In this document: positions 60,884-64,000 of the stretch, piece after piece
Position numbering within the stretch: position 1 is the first letter of the stretch
How the letters are laid out: each line of letters begins with the position of its first letter
DNA from: an uncultured Collinsella sp.
Lineage (GTDB): Bacteria > Actinomycetota > Coriobacteriia > Coriobacteriales > Coriobacteriaceae
Direction: 5' to 3'
Length of the DNA stretch: 64,000 nucleotides
Assembly: GCA_958435945.1 (NCBI GenBank)
Contig: CAUBIC010000007.1
Span: 1-64,000 of the forward strand
Notes under the pieces: generated by a model
What the model was told of the DNA's origin: nothing
Database searches by the model: none
What the model saw: the letters and a program-made list of their open reading frames with translations, nothing else
Translations under genes and position numbers: made by a program

Positions 60884-61822
60884 CTAGCAATCTACGATTT
60901 CTACCCCGTCTTCCGACAGTTGGTTGGCATGGATGATGCGGTTGAGCTCGTCGAGGTATTGCTGCAAGAGGGGAGAGGGTTTGCGGTCGTCATGCATGAT
61001 GTAGCCCACATGCATCGTCGGGGCGTCTGCCAGGGGGATCGAGGCCATGCCCCACTGCATTTCGCTGGAGAGTACGCCGGTCGACAGCGCATAGCCGTTC
61101 GAGGTGATAAGCAGGTTGGTGAGCGTCCCGCGGTCGGATACGCGGATATTGCGGTTGCAGGGAATATAGCTAAACGGTTCCTCGGCGTAATAGAAGGAGT
61201 TCGAGGTGCCTTGCTCAAAGCTGTAGCGCGTATAGGGCGTGAGGTCGGCAAGGGACAGCTGCGAGCGGCGTGCGAGCGGGTGGCGTTTGCTGACGAACAC
61301 GTGGACCTTCGCATCAAAGAGGGGATGAAAGCTCGCTCGGGCATCGGCGAAGGCCTTCTGCAGAACGCGGGCGTTAAAGTCATCCAGATACAGAATGCCG
61401 ATATCGCTGCGAAACGCACGGACGTCGTCGATGATCTGCGCCGTGGTGGTCTCGCGCATGATGAACTCGAACTTGCTGTCGCGGCAGCGCTCGACGACGT
61501 TGACAAAGGTCTCGACCGAAAACGCGTAGTGCTGGGCCGAGACGGCAAGGCGCGCCTGGGGTGTGCCGCCGTCCTCGTAGCGTGCCTCGAGCATGTCGGC
61601 CTGCTCTACGACCTGGCGCGCATAGCCCAAAAGCTCGGTGCCGTCGTTGGTGAGCGTGACGCCGCGGCTGGAGCGCGTAAAGATCTCCAGATGGAGCTCC
61701 TGTTCCAGGCTTTTGACGGCGTTTGAGATGTTGGACTGAGCGGTATAGAGGCGCTGGGCTGCAGCGTTGATTGAGCCGGACTCTGCCACGGCAATCAGAA
61801 AACGAAGCTGCTGAAGGGTCAT
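60884..61822 (-). CDS. LysR-type regulator divergent from metY
   Basis: A 312-residue LysR protein. The N-terminal helix-turn-helix is MTLQQLRFLIAVAESGSINAAAQRLYTAQSNISNAVKSLE in the family pattern, followed by a ligand-binding domain of two lobes. Divergent orientation from metY suggests control of sulfur amino-acid synthesis, with a candidate site at 61844-61860. The ATG at 61822 has GAGAGG at a normal distance; that at 61831 abuts it. Confidence 0.88.
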   Translation of the reverse strand: MTLQQLRFLIAVAESGSINAAAQRLYTAQSNISNAVKSLEQELHLEIFTRSSRGVTLTNDGTELLGYARQVVEQADMLEARYEDGGTPQARLAVSAQHYAFSVETFVNVVERCRDSKFEFIMRETTTAQIIDDVRAFRSDIGILYLDDFNARVLQKAFADARASFHPLFDAKVHVFVSKRHPLARRSQLSLADLTPYTRYSFEQGTSNSFYYAEEPFSYIPCNRNIRVSDRGTLTNLLITSNGYALSTGVLSSEMQWGMASIPLADAPTMHVGYIMHDDRKPSPLLQQYLDELNRIIHANQLSEDGVEIVDC

Positions 61823-61843
61823 CGACGCCATCCTCTCGATTGC

Positions 61844-61860
61844 TATCTATAAAACAGATA
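61844..61860. promoter_or_regulatory. Candidate LysR binding site
   Basis: TATCT-ATAAAAC-AGATA is a perfect 5-bp inverted repeat with 7-base spacer in the lysR-metY intergenic region, 23 bases before the metY -35. Confidence 0.5.
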
Positions 61861-61882
61861 ACAGATTAGCGCTTTTAAGTGA

Positions 61883-61911
61883 TTGACCGAGGGAAACAAT
61901 GCTCGTACTAT
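61883..61911 (+). promoter_or_regulatory. metY promoter
   Basis: TTGACC (61883-61888), 17-base spacer, TACTAT (61906-61911). Predicted start near 61918, giving a leader of about 177 bases. Confidence 0.75.
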
Positions 61912-61979
61912 TCAAAACACACAAAGGCTGTAGGTAATTAAGCCGACCACGGAACCGGGATGCGAAAGGAGGCCCGCAT

Positions 61980-62033
61980 ATGAATTGCTTACCAAGACGA
62001 ATGCCGGGCTCCTGTTTGCGCCCGTCGGCGTGA
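61980..62033 (+). CDS. Candidate leader peptide (uORF) of metY
   Basis: A 17-codon ORF, MNCLPRRMPGSCLRPSA, with a strong AAAGGAGG site 7 bases before its ATG. It has two Cys and two Met codons. Its ribosome site (AGGAGGCCCGCAT) can pair with ATGCCGGGCTCCT inside the ORF (11 of 13 pairs). These traits suggest translation-sensing control of metY by Cys or sulfur status. The evidence is sequence layout only. Confidence 0.45.
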   Translation: MNCLPRRMPGSCLRPSA

Positions 62034-62094
62034 TCAGGAGACAGCGACTTACTTCTCTTACTCTTATTACTTTTGTTCGATCAAGGAGATCATC

Positions 62095-63405
62095 ATGAGC
62101 CAGTTTATCAACAACCCCGAGCACACCTTTGGTTTCGATACCCTGCAGCTGCACGTTGGCCAGGAGAGCGCCGATCCTGCATCCGACTCCCGTGCTGTGC
62201 CTATCTATCAAACCACGAGCTATGTGTTCCGCAACTCCCAGCACGCCGCCGACCGCTTTGGTCTTGCCGACGCCGGTAACATCTACGGCCGTCTGACCAA
62301 CTCCACCCAGGGCGTCTTCGAGGACCGTATCGCCGCGCTCGAGGGTGGCGTGGCCGGTCTTGCCGTCGCCTCCGGTGCCGCTGCCATCACCTATACCCTG
62401 CAGGCACTTGCCCAGGCTGGTGACCACGTGGTCGCCCAGAAGACCATCTACGGCGGTTCCTACAACCTGCTGGAGCACACGCTTTCCCAGTTTGGTGTCG
62501 AGACCACCTTCGTCGATGCCCATAACCTGGACGAGGTCGAGGGCGCCATCAAGGACAACACCACGGTCATCTATCTCGAGACGCTCGGTAACCCCAACTC
62601 CGACATCCCCAACATCGACGCCATCTCCGAGATCGCCAAGAAGCATGGTCTGCCGGTTGTCGTCGACAACACCTTCGGCACCCCGTATCTGTTCCGTCCG
62701 CTGGAGCATGGTGCCAACATCGTCGTCCACTCCGCAACCAAGTTTATCGGCGGCCACGGCACCTCGCTGGGCGGTGTGATCGTCGACGGCGGTAACTTCG
62801 ATTGGAAGGCGAGTGGCAAGTACGCCCAGATCGCTGAGCCCAACCCCTCCTACCACGGTGTTTCGTTTGCCGAGGCTGCCGGTCCCGCCGCCTTTGCAAC
62901 CTATGTCCGCGCTATCCTGCTGCGTGACGAGGGCGCCTGCATCAGCCCGTTCAACGCCTGGGTCCTGCTCCAGGGCACCGAGACTCTGTCGCTGCGCGTT
63001 GACCGTCATGTCGAGAACACCAAGAAGGTCGTTGAGTTCCTGACCGGTGACAGCCACGTTGCCAAGGTGAACCACCCGAGCCTGCCCGAGCATCCCGACC
63101 ATGAGCTGTACCAGAAGTACTTCCCCAACGGCGGTGCCTCGATCTTTACCTTTGAGATTAAGGGTGGCCAGGAGGCAGCTTGGAAGTTCATCGATCATCT
63201 GCAGGTGTTCTCGCTGCTCGCCAACGTGGCCGACGTCAAGTCGCTCGTCGTGCACCCGGCTACCACCACGCACTCCCAGCTCTCTGCCGAGGAGCTCGCC
63301 GAGCAGAACATCACGCCCTCCACGATCCGTCTTTCCATCGGTACCGAGAACGCCGAGGACATCATTTGGGATCTGAAGCAGGCCTTTGCCGCACTGGACG
63401 AGTAA
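62095..63405 (+). CDS. metY: O-acetylhomoserine sulfhydrylase (MetY type)
   Basis: A 436-residue PLP enzyme of the Cys/Met metabolism family, predicted to make homocysteine from O-acetylhomoserine and sulfide. It shows YQTTSYVFRNSQHAADRFGL, YGRLTNSTQGVFEDRIAALEGG, VVVDNTFGTPYLFRPLEHGANIVVHSATKFIGGHGTS with the PLP lysine in HSATKF. The length, longer than CTH or MetB, points to MetY; O-acetylserine activity is possible. ATG 62095 follows ATCAAGGAGATCATC. Confidence 0.92.
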   Translation: MSQFINNPEHTFGFDTLQLHVGQESADPASDSRAVPIYQTTSYVFRNSQHAADRFGLADAGNIYGRLTNSTQGVFEDRIAALEGGVAGLAVASGAAAITYTLQALAQAGDHVVAQKTIYGGSYNLLEHTLSQFGVETTFVDAHNLDEVEGAIKDNTTVIYLETLGNPNSDIPNIDAISEIAKKHGLPVVVDNTFGTPYLFRPLEHGANIVVHSATKFIGGHGTSLGGVIVDGGNFDWKASGKYAQIAEPNPSYHGVSFAEAAGPAAFATYVRAILLRDEGACISPFNAWVLLQGTETLSLRVDRHVENTKKVVEFLTGDSHVAKVNHPSLPEHPDHELYQKYFPNGGASIFTFEIKGGQEAAWKFIDHLQVFSLLANVADVKSLVVHPATTTHSQLSAEELAEQNITPSTIRLSIGTENAEDIIWDLKQAFAALDE

Positions 63406-63465
63406 GGCGACTTGTGCAAGGACCCCTTGCGACTCGATAGGTATAACTGCATAAAATGCCTGCTC

Positions 63466-63507
63466 AAGGCGCCTGTGCGAACAATGGTCGCACAGGCGCC
63501 TTTTTTG
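63466..63507 (+). terminator. Terminator after metY
   Basis: AAGGCGCCTGTGCGA pairs with TCGCACAGGCGCCTT around a 7-base loop and is followed by a run of T. The rest of 63508-63717 holds no gene; it is the promoter region of the next gene. Confidence 0.93.
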
Positions 63508-63717
63508 CATAGAGAGGGTGCAAAAACAGGGTTTTTGGCACGCTTTATGCAATCGAGATGTGGAAAACTCCTGTTGAGAGGATGTGAGTTTTACGCAAAT
63601 GACGTGCGCCTTTTGAGAAAAACCGCAGGTCGCGATTTGCTCGGGGTACTATGCAGCGCGATCGAATCACACGCAGCTCAAACGCAGCAAAAACGCACTA
63701 CGGAGGTTTCCAGCTAC

Positions 63718-64000
63718 ATGAGGATTGATTCACGAAAACCGAAAGCCGCCGCCCTTTCCGCCGCTCTGACCGTGGCACTTTTGACGGGCGCCGGCGCAAC
63801 TGATGCCCGCGCGGCAACACTATCCGATACGGTCGGATCCACGCCGTCCGAGGCGACGCTGATGCAGCCCGTCGACTATCGCGGCGACGGCTTTGGCTCC
63901 ATGCAGGAGTGGAACGCCTCTATGGGGGCCAAGCGCGATTCCCTGGAGGTCCGCGCCCAGATCATCATGAACATGTACGGTGACTATGCCACCGATGACG
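63718..64000 (+). CDS. Secreted protein, truncated by the window end
   Basis: The first 94 codons are visible. The N-terminus MRIDSRKPKAAALSAALTVA continues into LLTGAGATDARAA, a classical signal peptide with a likely cleavage after ARA. The following sequence (VGSTPSEATLMQPVDYRGD) is not one I recognise. It starts with ATG 63718 after CGGAGGTTTCCAGCTAC and runs open to the end. The function cannot be assigned from this fragment. Confidence 0.7.
   Translation, partial: MRIDSRKPKAAALSAALTVALLTGAGATDARAATLSDTVGSTPSEATLMQPVDYRGDGFGSMQEWNASMGAKRDSLEVRAQIIMNMYGDYATDD

Noticed and set aside
61918..62094. SAM riboswitch upstream of metY
   Set aside because: I could not find the conserved SAM-I, SAM-II or SAM-IV core; the leader-peptide layout explains the region better.
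61912..63552. 546-codon minus-strand frame opposite metY
   Set aside because: Antisense of a strongly biased gene and runs through the metY terminator and promoter.
1..64000. CRISPR array or insertion sequence
   Set aside because: No regularly spaced short repeats and no transposase-like frame were seen.

Overview
The window looks like a chromosomal stretch of an anaerobic, gut-associated actinobacterium of the class Coriobacteriia, most like Collinsella. This is inferred from gene content and order (whiA beside gap-pgk-tpiA-secG, an O2-sensitive class III ribonucleotide reductase, a sialate catabolic cluster, a lipoteichoic-acid-synthase-like protein) and from GC-rich codon use. No database search was possible. 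I see no insertion sequence, integrase, phage gene or CRISPR array.

Bases 1-17,900 hold housekeeping genes: coaE, a lytic transglycosylase, uvrB, two flavoproteins and an Mrp ATPase on the minus strand, an LtaS-like phosphoglycerol transferase, uvrA with a candidate SOS box, a YbaK-type deacylase, murJ with a long acidic cytoplasmic tail, and uvrC. Bases 18,200-28,630 form a sialic-acid island: a peptide-type ABC importer whose second permease is fused to an ATPase, an AXE1-type esterase, a paralogue that has lost its nucleophile, then nanA, nanK and nanE. Bases 28,700-35,900 resume the actinobacterial backbone (rapZ, whiA, gap, pgk, tpiA, gpmI, secG). The order uvrC-rapZ-whiA-gap-pgk-tpiA-secG is therefore interrupted by the island, and the yvcK gene usually found between rapZ and whiA is absent.

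Bases 36,100-42,110 are a complete oligopeptide ABC operon (oppABCDF). Bases 42,110-52,100 alternate tRNA genes (Leu-GAG, three identical Gly-GCC, Cys-GCA, Val-GAC) with a two-gene partner-switching module (a PAS-GAF-SpoIIE phosphatase and a STAS-kinase fusion), a GH13 alpha-glucosidase and nrdD-nrdG. The gaps here carry several long self-complementary elements that fall into two families with conserved cores and unrelated arms.

Bases 52,700-54,400 are a folate cluster (folE, an HD phosphohydrolase, folB). The remainder is mixed: a DUF45 metalloprotease, a dipeptidase, an FKBP/UreE-like pair, a HAD phosphatase, a Fur-family regulator, an acylphosphatase, a Gfo/Idh oxidoreductase, RNase HI, and a LysR regulator divergent from metY. 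The metY leader holds a short upstream ORF containing cysteine codons. The window ends inside a secreted protein gene.

The most unusual items are the two palindromic repeat families, the triple Thr motif in the MurJ tail that resembles Ser/Thr-kinase and FHA substrates, the STAS-HATPase fusion with its phosphatase, the metY leader peptide, the dead esterase paralogue in the sialate island, and a palindromic A/T element shared by the tRNA promoters.
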